From: Tepidimonas sp. UBA997 | Lineage (GTDB): Bacteria; Pseudomonadota; Gammaproteobacteria; Burkholderiales; Burkholderiaceae_C | Direction of reading: 5' to 3' | NCBI GenBank assembly: GCA_002291945.1 | Contig: DBAZ01000067.1 | Span: 1 to 64,000 of the forward strand | DNA: 64,000 nucleotides | In this document: one piece after another, positions 56,866 to 64,000 of the stretch | Position numbering within the stretch: position 1 is the first letter of the stretch | Layout of the letters: each line of letters begins with the position of its first letter | Notes under the pieces: model-generated | Seen by the model: the letters and a program-made list of their open reading frames with translations, nothing else | The model's database searches: none | What the model was told of the DNA's origin: nothing | Made by a program: the position numbers and the translations under genes

Positions 56866-59640
56866 ATGCCAATCCGCTTTCTGACCAAGATTTTCGGCAG
56901 TCGCAACGACCGACTGATCAAAACTTACCGCAAAACCGTGACCCACATCAATGCGCTGGAGTCTCAGTATGAAAAACTAGACGATGTGCAACTGCAGGGG
57001 AAGACGGCTGAGTTCAAGCAGCGGTTGGCCAACGGCGAAAAGCTCGATGACTTGCTGCCCGAAGCCTTTGCCACGGTGCGCGAGGCCAGTAAGCGTGTCA
57101 TGAAGATGCGCCATTTCGATGTGCAGTTGATGGGCGGTATGGCCCTGCACAGCGGCAAGATCGCTGAAATGCGCACCGGCGAAGGCAAGACCCTGACCGC
57201 CACCTTGGCGGTGTACCTCAATGCACTGACGGGCAATGGGGTGCACGTAGTCACGGTCAACGATTACCTGGCTGCGCGTGACGCGCAATGGATGGGCAAG
57301 CTCTACAACTGGCTGGGGCTGAGCGTGGGCATCAACCAGCCGCAGATGCCGCGCGACGAAAAACAGGCCGCCTATGCCGCCGACATCACCTACGGCACCA
57401 ACAACGAATATGGTTTCGACTACCTGCGCGACAACATGGTCTATGAAGCGCGGGATCGCGTCCAGCGCGGCTTGCACTACGCCATCGTTGACGAGGTGGA
57501 CTCGATCCTGATTGACGAGGCGCGTACGCCGCTCATCATCAGTGGTCAGGCCGAAGACCACACCGCCACCTACCTGGCGATCAACCAACTGATCCCGCAA
57601 CTGGTGCGCCAGGAGGGCGAAGAAGACATGCGCACGGGCGAAGGCGTCACCACGCCAGGCGACTTCACGGTGGACGAAAAAGCCCACAGCGTGCACATGA
57701 CCGAGCAGGGCCACGAAAAGGCCGAAGCCCTGCTCCTGCAGGCGGGGCTGCTGGCCGAGGGGACGTCGCTCTACGATCCGAGCAACATTGCCCTGATGCA
57801 CCACATGATCACGGCGGTCAAGGCGCACCACCTGTTTCACCGCGACCAGCACTACGTGGTGCAAAACGGTGAAGTCGTGATCGTCGATGAGTTCACCGGC
57901 CGTCTGATGGCCGGACGGCGCTGGAGTGACGGGCTGCACCAGGCGGTGGAGGCCAAAGAGGGGGTAGGCATCCAGCCTGAAAACCAGACGCTGGCGTCCA
58001 TCACCTTCCAGAATTATTTCCGGCTCTACGGCAAGCTGGCGGGGATGACGGGCACGGCCGATACCGAGGCCTACGAATTCCAGGAGATCTATGGCCTGGA
58101 GACGGTGGTGGTTCCGCCCAACCGGCCCAGTCAGCGCAAGGACGAACTCGACCTCGTGTACAAGACCACACCGGAAAAATACCAGGCGGCGATTCAAGAC
58201 ATCCGCGCGTGTCACGAGCGGGGTCAGCCGGTGCTGGTCGGCACTTCTTCGATCGAAAACTCCGAAATCATCGACACCTTGCTGAAGAAGGAAAAGCTCC
58301 CCCACGAGGTGCTCAATGCCAAGCAGCACGCACGCGAGGCCGACATCATTCTGAACGCTGGACGGCCAGGCGCGATCACGATTGCCACCAACATGGCCGG
58401 TCGCGGCACCGACATCGTGCTGGGGGGCAACCTGGAAAAAATGCTCGCCGCGATCGAGGCCGACCCGGCGCTCAACGAGGCCAGCAAGGCCAAGAAGCTG
58501 GAAGCTGCACGCACCCAGTGGCAGGCCGACCACGAGAAGGTCAAGGCCCTCGGGGGCTTGCGCATCATCGCCACCGAGCGGCATGAAAGCCGCCGCATCG
58601 ACAACCAGTTGCGTGGCCGGGCCGGCCGTCAGGGCGATCCCGGCTCCAGCCGGTTCTACATCAGCCTGGACGACCAGTTGATGCGGATTTTTGCCGGTGA
58701 ACGGGTGCGCGCCATCATGGACCGCCTGAAGATGCCCGAAGGCGAAGCGATCGAGGCCGGGATCGTGACGCGCAGCATCGAAAGCGCCCAGCGCAAGGTG
58801 GAGGCACGCAACTTCGACATTCGCAAGCAGTTGCTCGAATACGACGACGTCTCCAACGACCAGCGCCGAGTGATCTACCGGCAGCGCAACGACATCATCG
58901 ACGCGGGCGACGTGTCGGCCCAGATCACGGCCCTGCGCGAAGGCTGCATGACCGAATTGGTGCGCCAGTACGTGCCGATCGATAGCGTCGAGGAACAGTG
59001 GGATTTGCCCGGGCTGGAAAAGACGCTGGCCGACGAATGGGCCCTGCCGATGACGCTGGTGCAGGATGTGCAGGCGGCGACCGAAATGTCGGACCAGGAC
59101 ATCGTCGATAAAGTGCTGGCCGCCGCCCATGCCGCCTACGACGCCAAGGTGCAGCAGGTGGGCCGCGAGAACATGAACAATTTCGAGCGTGTGGTGCTGT
59201 TGCAGAACATGGACAGCCACTGGCGCGACCACCTCAGCGCACTCGACTACCTGCGCAAGGGCATCCACCTGCGTGGTTATGCACAGAAGCAGCCCAAGCA
59301 GGAGTACAAGCGCGAAGCATTCTTGCTCTTCGGCATGCTGCTCGACCAGGTGCGCGCCGAGGTCACGCGCATTCTGTTGAACGTCAAGGTGCAGTCACCC
59401 GAGCAGGTCAGCAGCGCGGCACAGAAACTGGAAGCCGAAGCCGAGCAGTTCAGCAACGTCACCTACACCGCACCGTCGGAAACCGGCGAGGCCCAGACCG
59501 TCAAGGATCGTGGCCTGCTGGGTGGGGCAGCGGCGCTGGCTGCTGCCCAGGCCGCCGCCATGCCGCGCGTCGGCCGCAACGATCCCTGCCCCTGTGGCAG
59601 CGGCAAGAAATACAAGCAGTGTCACGGCAAACTGGTCTGA
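56866..59640 (+). CDS. secA: Preprotein translocase ATPase SecA
   Basis: The motor of Sec-dependent export, 924 residues. Walker A is [13 protein letters not shown] (about 102-114), the DEAD-type Walker B is [15 protein letters not shown] from residue 209, and [13 protein letters not shown] lies in the second nucleotide domain. The C-terminus has the zinc-binding [13 protein letters not shown] used for SecB and lipid contact. I chose ATG 56866 because [16 protein letters not shown] is the usual N-terminus, although the frame is open further upstream. The leader contains two hairpins and no secM. Confidence 0.97.
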   Translation: MPIRFLTKIFGSRNDRLIKTYRKTVTHINALESQYEKLDDVQLQGKTAEFKQRLANGEKLDDLLPEAFATVREASKRVMKMRHFDVQLMGGMALHSGKIAEMRTGEGKTLTATLAVYLNALTGNGVHVVTVNDYLAARDAQWMGKLYNWLGLSVGINQPQMPRDEKQAAYAADITYGTNNEYGFDYLRDNMVYEARDRVQRGLHYAIVDEVDSILIDEARTPLIISGQAEDHTATYLAINQLIPQLVRQEGEEDMRTGEGVTTPGDFTVDEKAHSVHMTEQGHEKAEALLLQAGLLAEGTSLYDPSNIALMHHMITAVKAHHLFHRDQHYVVQNGEVVIVDEFTGRLMAGRRWSDGLHQAVEAKEGVGIQPENQTLASITFQNYFRLYGKLAGMTGTADTEAYEFQEIYGLETVVVPPNRPSQRKDELDLVYKTTPEKYQAAIQDIRACHERGQPVLVGTSSIENSEIIDTLLKKEKLPHEVLNAKQHAREADIILNAGRPGAITIATNMAGRGTDIVLGGNLEKMLAAIEADPALNEASKAKKLEAARTQWQADHEKVKALGGLRIIATERHESRRIDNQLRGRAGRQGDPGSSRFYISLDDQLMRIFAGERVRAIMDRLKMPEGEAIEAGIVTRSIESAQRKVEARNFDIRKQLLEYDDVSNDQRRVIYRQRNDIIDAGDVSAQITALREGCMTELVRQYVPIDSVEEQWDLPGLEKTLADEWALPMTLVQDVQAATEMSDQDIVDKVLAAAHAAYDAKVQQVGRENMNNFERVVLLQNMDSHWRDHLSALDYLRKGIHLRGYAQKQPKQEYKREAFLLFGMLLDQVRAEVTRILLNVKVQSPEQVSSAAQKLEAEAEQFSNVTYTAPSETGEAQTVKDRGLLGGAAALAAAQAAAMPRVGRNDPCPCGSGKKYKQCHGKLV

Positions 59641-59652
59641 AAGGAAATTGAC

Positions 59653-60882
59653 ATGGCAGTGAACTGGACGGCCCCGCTGGCCGAGGCCTTGCTACCGATT
59701 GCTGGCGTATCGATCGGAGTGGCAGAAGCCGGGGTGCGCAAAGCCCACCGCAAAGACCTGACCGTTTTTCTGCTGCAAGAGGGTGCCGCCGTGGGCGGCG
59801 TGTTCACCCAGAACCGCTACTGTGCGGCACCAGTGCAGGTGTGCCGGGAGCATCTGGCGGCGGGTCAGCCGATCCGCGCCCTGGTGATCAACACCGGCAA
59901 TGCCAACGCCGGAACTGGCGCGTCGGGGCTGGCGCATGCCCGCACCACCTGCGTGGCGCTGGCTGAGCACTTGCATGTGGCCCCGCAACAGATCCTGCCG
60001 TTTTCGACCGGGGTGATCATGGAGCCGCTGCCGGTCGATCGCATCGTGGCCGGTCTGCCCGCGGCGCTGGCCGATGCCTGTGCCGAGAACTGGCTCAAAG
60101 CCGCCGAAGGCATCATGACCACCGACACCGTGGCCAAAGCCGCGAGTCGGCAGGTGCAGATCGGCGGGCAGCCGGTGCGCATCACCGGCATTGCCAAAGG
60201 TGCGGGGATGATCCGCCCCAACATGGCGACGATGCTGGGCTTTCTGGCCACCGACGCGAACGTCGCCCCCGGGCTGCTGGGTGCGCTGGCGCAGGCGCTG
60301 GCCGACGTCTCGTTCAACCGCGTGACGATCGACGGCGACACCTCCACCAATGACTCCTTCATGCTGGTGGCCACCCGTAAGGCTGGTCACGCCGAAATCA
60401 CTGATCTCGCCAGCCCCGAGGGCCTAGCCCTGCAGGCCGCGCTGGCCGAGGTGGCGCAGACGCTGGCCCATGCCATTGTGCGCGACGGCGAAGGGGCGAC
60501 CAAATTCATCACGGTGCGCGTCGAAGGCGGCCAGACGACCGAGGAATGCCTGAAGGTGGCGTACGCGATTGCGCATTCGCCGCTCGTCAAAACGGCCTTC
60601 TTTGCCAGCGACCCGAACCTGGGCCGGATTCTGGCTGCGGTGGGCTATGCCGGTATTGCCGACCTCGATCAGACGAAAATCGAACTGCATCTGGACGATG
60701 TGCATGTGGTCACGCAAGGCGGTCGCCACCCGGCTTACCGCGAAGAAGCCGGTGCCCGTGTGATGCAGCAAAGCGAAATCACCATCCGCGTCGGCCTCAA
60801 CCGCGGCCCGGTCGCCGACACGGTCTGGACTTGTGATTTCAGCCACGACTACGTGACCATCAACGCCGATTACCGCTCATGA
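59653..60882 (+). CDS. argJ: Glutamate N-acetyltransferase/ornithine acetyltransferase ArgJ
   Basis: Transfers the acetyl group from N-acetylornithine back to glutamate in the cyclic arginine pathway; if bifunctional it also uses acetyl-CoA. The 409-residue precursor should cleave itself before Thr193 in [16 protein letters not shown], producing alpha and beta chains. The start follows an AAGGAAA ribosome site 12 bases after secA. It overlaps the DUF815 gene by 4 bases. Confidence 0.95.
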   Translation: MAVNWTAPLAEALLPIAGVSIGVAEAGVRKAHRKDLTVFLLQEGAAVGGVFTQNRYCAAPVQVCREHLAAGQPIRALVINTGNANAGTGASGLAHARTTCVALAEHLHVAPQQILPFSTGVIMEPLPVDRIVAGLPAALADACAENWLKAAEGIMTTDTVAKAASRQVQIGGQPVRITGIAKGAGMIRPNMATMLGFLATDANVAPGLLGALAQALADVSFNRVTIDGDTSTNDSFMLVATRKAGHAEITDLASPEGLALQAALAEVAQTLAHAIVRDGEGATKFITVRVEGGQTTEECLKVAYAIAHSPLVKTAFFASDPNLGRILAAVGYAGIADLDQTKIELHLDDVHVVTQGGRHPAYREEAGARVMQQSEITIRVGLNRGPVADTVWTCDFSHDYVTINADYRS

Positions 60883-61742
60883 ACGAGGCGTTTGAGCGGC
60901 TGCTGCAGCGGGCCGAGTCGCTGATGGTGCGCATCGAGTCGGTGTTGCCGCAACCCTTGGGGCCACCCGACTGGAGCGCTTCGGTGGCTTTTCGCTACCG
61001 CAAGCGTGGCGGGCACGGCATGCTGGAGCCGGTGCGCCACGTGGCCGCGATGGCGCTCGACGATTTGTGCGCAATCGACGACCAGAAAGAGAAGATCCAG
61101 CGCAACACCGCGCACTTCGTGCAAGGCTTGCCGGCCAACAACGTGTTGCTGACCGGCGCACGCGGCACGGGCAAGAGCTCGCTCATCAAGGCATGTCTGA
61201 ACGCCTACGCGCCGCAAGGCCTGCGTCTGATCGAGGTGGACAAGGCCGATCTGGTGGACCTGCCCGATATGGTCGAGGTGGTGGCGAGTCGGCCCGAGAA
61301 ATTCGTCGTGTTCTGCGACGACTTGAGCTTCGAGGACGGCGAGCCCGGCTACAAGGCGCTCAAGTCCATCCTCGACGGCTCGGTGGCAGCAGCCACGCCC
61401 AATGTGCTGATTTACGCGACCAGCAACCGGCGCCACCTACTGCCCGAGTACATGAAGGAAAACCTGTCCTACACCCACACCGACGACGGCGAGGTTCACC
61501 CCGGCGAGGCGGTGGAGGAGAAGATATCCCTGTCAGAACGCTTTGGCCTGTGGGTGAGCTTCTACCCGTTCAGCCAGCACGAATACCTGAGCGTGGTCAA
61601 CCAGTGGCTGGGGCATTATGGCGTGCCAGCGGCGGAGTTCGATCAGGCCCGGCCCAAGGCGCTGGTGTGGGCGCTGGAGCGCGGCTCGCGCAGCGGGCGG
61701 GTGGCCTACCAGTTTGCCCGCGACTACGTCGGCAACCGCTGA
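60879..61742 (+). CDS. DUF815 AAA-type ATP-binding protein
   Basis: A 287-residue predicted P-loop ATPase. Walker A is [10 protein letters not shown] (92-101) and a Walker B-like [11 protein letters not shown] lies at about 142-152; [14 protein letters not shown] matches a sensor-1 region. The family is widespread but has no established function. Translational coupling to argJ and closeness to the Nudix gene are conserved in relatives, but do not suggest a clear pathway. Confidence 0.85.
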   Translation: MNEAFERLLQRAESLMVRIESVLPQPLGPPDWSASVAFRYRKRGGHGMLEPVRHVAAMALDDLCAIDDQKEKIQRNTAHFVQGLPANNVLLTGARGTGKSSLIKACLNAYAPQGLRLIEVDKADLVDLPDMVEVVASRPEKFVVFCDDLSFEDGEPGYKALKSILDGSVAAATPNVLIYATSNRRHLLPEYMKENLSYTHTDDGEVHPGEAVEEKISLSERFGLWVSFYPFSQHEYLSVVNQWLGHYGVPAAEFDQARPKALVWALERGSRSGRVAYQFARDYVGNR

Positions 61743-61761
61743 TCCAACCCGTGCCCAACCC

Positions 61762-62226
61762 GTGACTGACCTGCTGGTGGCCGACGCCGAACTGCCGCGC
61801 CAAGGCGGGCCAGAGCGAGCGCTGACTGAAGTCGCCGTCGGGGTGCTGATCGACCCGCAGGACCGCTTTCTGCTCACCAGCCGACCGCCGGGCAAGGTGT
61901 ATGCCGGTTACTGGGAATTCCCGGGCGGCAAGGTGGAGGCCGGGGAGTCCGTGGCCCAAGCTTTGCGGCGCGAGTTGCAGGAAGAAATCGGCGTCACCGT
62001 GGGCATGGTTTACGCGTGGCGCGACATGCTAGTCGATTACCCCCACGCACGGGTGCGGCTGCAGGTCTGTCAGGTGTTCGACTGGGTGGGTCCACTGCAC
62101 ATGCGGGAGGGGCAGCAGTTTGGCTGGCAAACCTTGCCCCTCACGCTAAGCCCGGTGTTGCCCGGGACGCTGCCGATTCTGCAGTGGCTGGCCGATCCAG
62201 GTGCCTTGCTCAGGCGCACAAAGTGA
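61762..62226 (+). CDS. Nudix hydrolase, MutT-like
   Basis: A 154-residue Nudix enzyme with a complete Nudix box GX5EX7REUXEEXGU at residues 56-78 (GKVEAGE ... RELQEEIGV). The WEFPGGKVEAGE context resembles MutT 8-oxo-dGTP diphosphatases. The start is GTG 61762, 19 bases after the DUF815 stop, with no strong ribosome site. The 3' end overlaps the convergent zapD gene by 17 bases. Substrate is not proven. Confidence 0.88.
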   Translation: MTDLLVADAELPRQGGPERALTEVAVGVLIDPQDRFLLTSRPPGKVYAGYWEFPGGKVEAGESVAQALRRELQEEIGVTVGMVYAWRDMLVDYPHARVRLQVCQVFDWVGPLHMREGQQFGWQTLPLTLSPVLPGTLPILQWLADPGALLRRTK

Positions 62227-62968
62227 CTTCGAATTCGGCCTGCCGATCGGTGGCCAGCGCCAGACGTGCATCCGGCCCCCGTTGCAGCAGTCGCACCGAA
62301 AACAGCAGCCGATTGCCGCTGATTTCGGGTATCAGTTGCAAGTCGGGCTCCAGCCACAGACGCAGCAACTGGTAGGTCTTGCCTTGGGGCAGGTTTTGCT
62401 GAAACTGGCCGTTGTGCGCCATCACCTTCTGTGGCAGACCGTTGTCGCGCAACAGGGCCAGCAGCAACTGGACCGGCGCGGCCAGACCAGCCAGTTGCTG
62501 GGCCCAGCCGCTGAGTTCCTGCTGGCGCATCGCGGGGGCGCGGTGCTGCCAGTCGTGGTAGGCGGGCAGGTCGAAGGCGCAGGTGCCGCCGGGAATGCCG
62601 ATGCGGCTGCGCACCGACATCAGCCACTCGTCGTCCGTCAAGGCATGGCCGACCTTGCCGGCGTCCTCGTGCAGGGCGGTGAAGCAGGCGTCGAGCCGGG
62701 CGATGAACTGATCCAGCGCGGCTTCGGAAATCGCGGGGTTGCCCCGGTAGCCGTTGTACAACTGCTTGTGTTTGTCGAGGTCTTTGAGGATCTCGGTTTT
62801 CAGGTCTGAACGGGCCCCCACGTCCATGATTTCGAATATCGTCTGGATGGCGAAATGATGGTCGAGCGGGTGGCTGCGGGCGATGAGCTCGGCCAGCCGG
62901 TGGAACAGGTGCTCCAGACGCAGATAGGTCCGGATGCGCTCATTGAACGGGTATTCGTACAGGATCAC
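62210..62968 (-). CDS. zapD: Cell division protein ZapD (YacF)
   Basis: An FtsZ-binding protein that bundles FtsZ filaments at mid-cell. The 252-residue protein starts MILYEYPFNERIRTYLRLEH, the highly conserved ZapD N-terminus, followed by EIMDVGARSDLKTEILKDL and a GTCAFDLPAYHDW strand region. It follows coaE by 7 bases on the same strand, as in E. coli (coaE-zapD). Confidence 0.94.
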   Translation of the reverse strand: MILYEYPFNERIRTYLRLEHLFHRLAELIARSHPLDHHFAIQTIFEIMDVGARSDLKTEILKDLDKHKQLYNGYRGNPAISEAALDQFIARLDACFTALHEDAGKVGHALTDDEWLMSVRSRIGIPGGTCAFDLPAYHDWQHRAPAMRQQELSGWAQQLAGLAAPVQLLLALLRDNGLPQKVMAHNGQFQQNLPQGKTYQLLRLWLEPDLQLIPEISGNRLLFSVRLLQRGPDARLALATDRQAEFEVTLCA

Positions 62969-62975
62969 AGCCGGA

Positions 62976-63608
62976 TCATAGCCCGAATTGCTGGCGCGTC
63001 CGGCCGTAGGCGGCCCGAACCTGTGTTTCGAGTTGTTGCAGGGTGGTCACATCGTTGTCGATCACGGTGTCGGCTGCCTGCAGGCGTTGCGCTCGGCTGG
63101 CTTGGGCGGCCAGCACGGCCTCGATTTGTTCGGCGGGCCAGCCGTTGCGCCGCTTGATGCGCGCCACCTGGGTGGCGGGCAGGCAATCCACCACCCAGAG
63201 CGTGTGTACACGTTCGCGCCAATGGGGGGCTTCGACCAGCAGGGGAATGTCGAGCACCACGCAGTCGGTGCGGGCAGCCAGGCACTCGCGTTCGATGTCG
63301 GTGCGCACGATGGGGTGAACGATCGCTTCGAGCCGCTGCCGGGCCGCCGGGTCGCGCAACACCAGCGCACGCATGCCGTCGCGGTCGAGGGCACCTTCGG
63401 GGCCGATCAGCGCGTCGCCGAAGGTCTGGCGGATGGCCTCGATGGCGGTGCCGCCTGCGGCAGTGCTGGTCCGGGCCAGCGCATCGGCGTCCACCAGGGT
63501 GGCACCGAGCTCGGCCAGCATCTGCGCCACCGTGCTCTTGCCGCTGCCGATGCCACCCGTCAAGCCGATGCGCAGCGGGCGCTCGGGCAGCTTCAGAGGC
63601 CGATCCAT
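62976..63608 (-). CDS. coaE: Dephospho-CoA kinase
   Basis: Performs the last step of coenzyme A synthesis, phosphorylating dephospho-CoA. The P-loop GLTGGIGSGKST is at residues 15-26, with VDADALAR following and PLLVEAPHW further on, typical of CoaE. The protein has 210 residues. Its start overlaps the end of pilD by 16 bases, so pilD, coaE and zapD form one operon. Confidence 0.95.
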   Translation of the reverse strand: MDRPLKLPERPLRIGLTGGIGSGKSTVAQMLAELGATLVDADALARTSTAAGGTAIEAIRQTFGDALIGPEGALDRDGMRALVLRDPAARQRLEAIVHPIVRTDIERECLAARTDCVVLDIPLLVEAPHWRERVHTLWVVDCLPATQVARIKRRNGWPAEQIEAVLAAQASRAQRLQAADTVIDNDVTTLQQLETQVRAAYGRTRQQFGL

Positions 63609-64000
63609 GTCAGCAGTCGCTCGGGGCCGACCAGCAGCGCAAACAAACCGCCCAAGGCGAGGAACGGGCCGAAGGGTACGTAGCCGCCTTCACGCAAGCC
63701 GCTGGTGCATTTCATGGCAATACCCACCACCGCACCCACGACGGAGGCCAGCAGGATGACCGGGATCAGCGCTTGCCAGCCTAGCCATGCCCCAAGCGCG
63801 GCAAACAGCTTGAAGTCGCCGTAGCCCATGCCTTCTTTGCCGGTGAGCAGCTTGAACGCCCAGTAAACGCTCCACAGCGCGAGGTAGCCCGCCACGGCAC
63901 CCCACAGGGCATCGGGCAGGCCGACGCCGCTCCAACCGACAGCCGCCACCACCAGACCCGCCCAGACCAGCGGCAAGGTGATGTCGTCGGGCAGCAGGGT
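63593..64000 (-). CDS. pilD: Type IV prepilin peptidase PilD (3' part)
   Basis: The inner-membrane aspartic protease and N-methylase that processes type IV prepilins. Only the C-terminal 135 residues are in the window; the frame is open through 64000 and reads TLLPDDITLPLVWAG at the edge. One catalytic Asp is in GMGYGDFKLFAALG (the GXGD motif); the other should be in the DDITLP segment at the window edge. Several membrane spans follow, ending near GPERLLTWIGL. It completes the type IV pilus set with pilMNOPQ elsewhere in this window. Confidence 0.93.
   Translation of the reverse strand, partial: TLLPDDITLPLVWAGLVVAAVGWSGVGLPDALWGAVAGYLALWSVYWAFKLLTGKEGMGYGDFKLFAALGAWLGWQALIPVILLASVVGAVVGIAMKCTSGLREGGYVPFGPFLALGGLFALLVGPERLLTWIGL

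Overview
This window is a stretch of core chromosome from a high-GC Gram-negative bacterium, most likely a betaproteobacterium of the order Burkholderiales and probably near Comamonadaceae. The assignment rests on gene order and family types: mlaFEDACB - ABC transporter - ibaG - murA - his genes - hinT - tatABC - htrA-type protease - petABC - sspAB; mrcA divergent from pilMNOPQ-aroK-aroB-dgt; pilD-coaE-zapD; System II cytochrome c maturation; and short-form HisG. The genus cannot be named from the sequence alone. Gene density is very high, no intergenic gap exceeds 300 bases, and there is no rRNA operon, CRISPR array, prophage or intact insertion sequence. One tRNA (Thr, anticodon TGT) is present.

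Layout. 1-3035: an acyl-CoA-binding protein, then rfbB and rfbD (dTDP-rhamnose synthesis) separated by a small DUF4160/DUF2442 gene pair in which the DUF4160 frame is broken. 3059-6796: metK, a lipid A-type acyltransferase, an epoxide-hydrolase-like enzyme and the GTPase EngB. 6907-11202: cytochrome c4 and the ResB/CcsB haem ligation system. 11287-15539: lysA-lptM, cyaY and the penicillin-binding protein 1A gene. 15780-23676: the type IV pilus assembly operon pilMNOPQ followed by aroK, aroB and dgt. 23676-31953: an MFS transporter, a degenerate REP-associated transposase (RAYT) homologue, and gltBD. 32003-39326: the complete Mla phospholipid-transport operon with mlaA placed inside it, a second ABC exporter, ibaG and murA. 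39323-46260: histidine biosynthesis hisGD, hisC in reverse orientation, then hisBHAFIE. 46257-50998: a small membrane protein, hinT, tatABC, an HtrA/DegS-type protease, a 50-residue DUF3149 protein and a Nif3-like protein. 50995-56117: pdxA, the cytochrome bc1 operon petABC and sspAB. 56130-64000: tRNA-Thr, a patch of GGGGAACA repeats, a DciA-like gene, secA, argJ, a DUF815 ATPase, a Nudix hydrolase, zapD, coaE and the 3' part of pilD.

How the parts connect. Envelope biogenesis dominates: LPS sugar and acyl chains (rfbBD, lpxL-like), LptM, Mla lipid transport, MurA and PBP1A, Sec and Tat export, and type IV pili (pilMNOPQ plus pilD). The Rieske protein PetA carries a twin-arginine leader and so depends on the TatABC encoded nearby, while cytochromes c1 and c4 depend on ResB/CcsB. 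Amino-acid synthesis (Lys, His, Arg, aromatics, glutamate, Met/SAM) makes up most of the rest.

The observations that ordinary annotation does not explain are: the frameshifted DUF4160/DUF2442 pair and a 17-base inverted repeat whose arms touch the DUF2442 stop and the rfbD start; a RAYT homologue that appears to have lost its HUH motif; a 9-base perfect palindrome overlapping the gltB promoter; an inverted hisC inside the his cluster with a small duplication at the junction; short tandem repeats just upstream of mlaC; and the GGGGAACA repeat cluster behind tRNA-Thr. I did not find a convincing wholly new multi-gene system.
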